DNA of 64,000 nucleotides, from the NCBI RefSeq assembly GCF_022664435.1, contig NZ_JAKREU010000001.1, positions 868,001 to 932,000 on the forward strand, in the 5' to 3' direction. The notes beneath the pieces were generated by a model, which saw only the letters and a list, made by a program, of their open reading frames with translations, was not told the DNA's origin and searched no databases. Of this stretch, positions 62,881-64,000 are shown piece after piece; the stretch's first letter is position 1; the number at the start of each line of letters is the position of its first letter. The stretch is from Sphingomonas panni (GTDB lineage Bacteria; Pseudomonadota; Alphaproteobacteria; Sphingomonadales; Sphingomonadaceae). A program made the position numbers and the translations under genes.

Positions 62881-63663
62881 TTAGAGTTCGAACCCTTCGC
62901 CGAGATAGAGCCGGCGGACATTGGCGTCGGCGACGAGTTCGGCGGGCGATCCGGCGAACAGCACGCGACCATCGTAGATGATGTAGGCGCGATCGACGAT
63001 TTCCAGCGTCTCACGGACATTGTGATCGGTGATGAGGACGCCGATGCCGCGCGACTTCAGCTGGATGACGAGATCGCGAATGTCGGCGATCGAGATCGGG
63101 TCGATGCCGGCAAAGGGTTCGTCGAGCAGGATGATGGTCGGATTGGCCGCCAGCGCGCGGGCGATTTCCGCGCGCCGCCGCTCGCCGCCCGACAGCGCCA
63201 TGGCCGATGCGGTGCGCAGGCGGGTGAGGCCGAATTCGTCGAGCAGTTGTTCCAGCCGCGCCGCACGCGCCGCCTTGTCCGGTTCGGCCAGTTCGAGCAC
63301 GGCGAGGATGTTCTTTTCGACCGACAGCCCGCGAAAGATCGAGGTTTCCTGCGGCAGATAGCCCAGCCCCAGAATGGCGCGGCGATACATCGGCAGCGCG
63401 GTGATATCCTCGCCATCCAACAGGATGCGGCCGGCATCGGGCTTCACCAGGCCCATGGCGGAATAGAAGCTGGTTGTCTTGCCCGCGCCATTGGGGCCGA
63501 GCAGGCCGACGACCTCGCCGCGCCCGACCGACATCGACACGTCGGACAGCACGACGCGCTTGTCGTAGGATTTGGCGATCGACACGACCGACAGCCCGCG
63601 GTCCGACGGGACCTCGGCAAAGGGGCGGGCTTCGGTGGCGGGGGTCAGCAGGGTGTCGGGCAT
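62881..63663 (-). CDS. lptB: LPS export ABC transporter ATP-binding protein
   Basis: The protein has 260 residues. It powers LptFGC in moving lipopolysaccharide out of the inner membrane. The Walker A is GLLGPNGAGKTTSF, the signature LSGGERRRAEIARAL, the Walker B IILLDEPFAGIDP and the switch His ITDHNVRETL. The ATG at 63663 was chosen over a TTG two codons earlier. The first 25 residues before the ABC domain are an extension seen in sphingomonads. Confidence 0.95.
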   Translation of the reverse strand: MPDTLLTPATEARPFAEVPSDRGLSVVSIAKSYDKRVVLSDVSMSVGRGEVVGLLGPNGAGKTTSFYSAMGLVKPDAGRILLDGEDITALPMYRRAILGLGYLPQETSIFRGLSVEKNILAVLELAEPDKAARAARLEQLLDEFGLTRLRTASAMALSGGERRRAEIARALAANPTIILLDEPFAGIDPISIADIRDLVIQLKSRGIGVLITDHNVRETLEIVDRAYIIYDGRVLFAGSPAELVADANVRRLYLGEGFEL

Positions 63664-63839
63664 CGGCAACGTCCTGATCGCTTGGGCGACGGGTATCGGG
63701 GCGTTACTGCCGCGACTTTGGCAGGATTATTGCATGGAGCTGAACGAAAAGGAAAGATGCGTTCGGTGGTTTGGTCGGGGAATGCGGTGAACGTCGATCG
63801 GTTTCCTGACTTCCCGCAATCTCCCCATCGGACCACGAA

Positions 63840-63922
63840 CGTCACCCCAGCGAAGGCTGGGGTCTTACGCGGCTCCTGCAGCGTGCTGTCACCGGGAGAT
63901 CCCAGCCTTCGCTGGGATGACG
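63840..63922. repeat. Paired intergenic repeat between lptB and the upstream gene
   Basis: CGTCACCCCAGCGAAGGCTG... (63840-63864) and its mirror (63898-63922) form an inverted pair of the same family as 47117-47213. It splits the expected lptA-lptB unit. Confidence 0.75.
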
Positions 63923-63946
63923 CTGGTGGCTGCCGGGGGAAACGCG

Positions 63947-64000
63947 CTAGTTCCGCTTGGGCACCGAGAAGCGGCCGGTCACCCGCCCGCCGCTCTGCTG
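63947..64000 (-). CDS. lptA: C-terminal end of a gene upstream of lptB, probably lptA
   Basis: Only the last 17 codons are in the window: QQSGGRVTGRFSVPKRN. The call rests on the usual lptA-lptB-rpoN order and on the basic GR-x-VPKR ending common in sphingomonad LptA. The sequence is too short for certainty. Confidence 0.4.
   Translation of the reverse strand, partial: QQSGGRVTGRFSVPKRN

Overview
The window is high-GC alphaproteobacterial DNA. Gene content and sequence style (RibBA with a cysteine-free GTP cyclohydrolase domain, FzlA, LptB-RpoN order, GTTC-N7-GTTC SOS box, short inverted intergenic repeats) point to a sphingomonad, probably Sphingomonas or a close relative. It holds a chromosomal backbone interrupted by one complete transposable (Mu-like) prophage.

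Layout. 1-2034: end of the riboflavin operon (ribE end, ribBA, ribH), then one arm of a long intergenic inverted repeat. 2040-41283: a 39.2 kb prophage. It is bounded by TGT...ACA ends, a CCCCT target duplication (2035-2039 and 41284-41288) and Mu-type end-binding repeats. 41284-64000: chromosomal genes: PEBP protein, patatin, Rieske ferredoxin, hmgA, hppD, LysR, malate synthase G, an IS5-type remnant, tRNA-Leu(CAG), NDUFA9-like SDR, uppP, gltD-DUF2059-gltB, STAS-like protein, DUF457-type membrane protein, fzlA, an outer-membrane-like protein, rpoN, lptB and the end of a probable lptA.

Prophage organisation. Leftward lysogeny side: c repressor plus a secreted protein, then a separate SOS-boxed two-gene operon (YozE-like protein and an orphan HTH). 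Rightward early operon: Ner, ParB-like protein, several small coupled genes, MuA transposase, MuB, a DnaA domain IV-like protein, GemA and Mor. Late genes: endolysin, holin, gp25/26/27-like proteins, a full DnaG-type primase, large terminase, portal, a MuF-nuclease fusion, gpG, protease with nested scaffold, decoration protein, capsid, tail completion, tail tube, frameshifted tail chaperones, tape measure, tail tip, beta-helix proteins and a decoration-domain/SGNH-like fusion. There is a tail tube but no contractile sheath gene, so the virion should be a siphovirus like B3 or D3112.

Control signals can be read directly: four CCGAA-N2-TTCGG operators around the c/ner switch, a LexA box on the left operon, two 20-bp GCTACC/GGTAGC dyads in front of the two late blocks (probable Mor targets), and a GGGAAAC slippery heptamer between the tail chaperone frames.

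The observations most worth following are the fusion of a capsid-decoration domain to an SGNH-like domain through a Thr-Pro linker, the primase and DnaA/ParB-like genes in a phage that replicates by transposition, the MuF-nuclease fusion, and the LexA-boxed operon next to a repressor that seems to lack the cleavage serine. All coordinates and motifs were read by eye and no database search was run.
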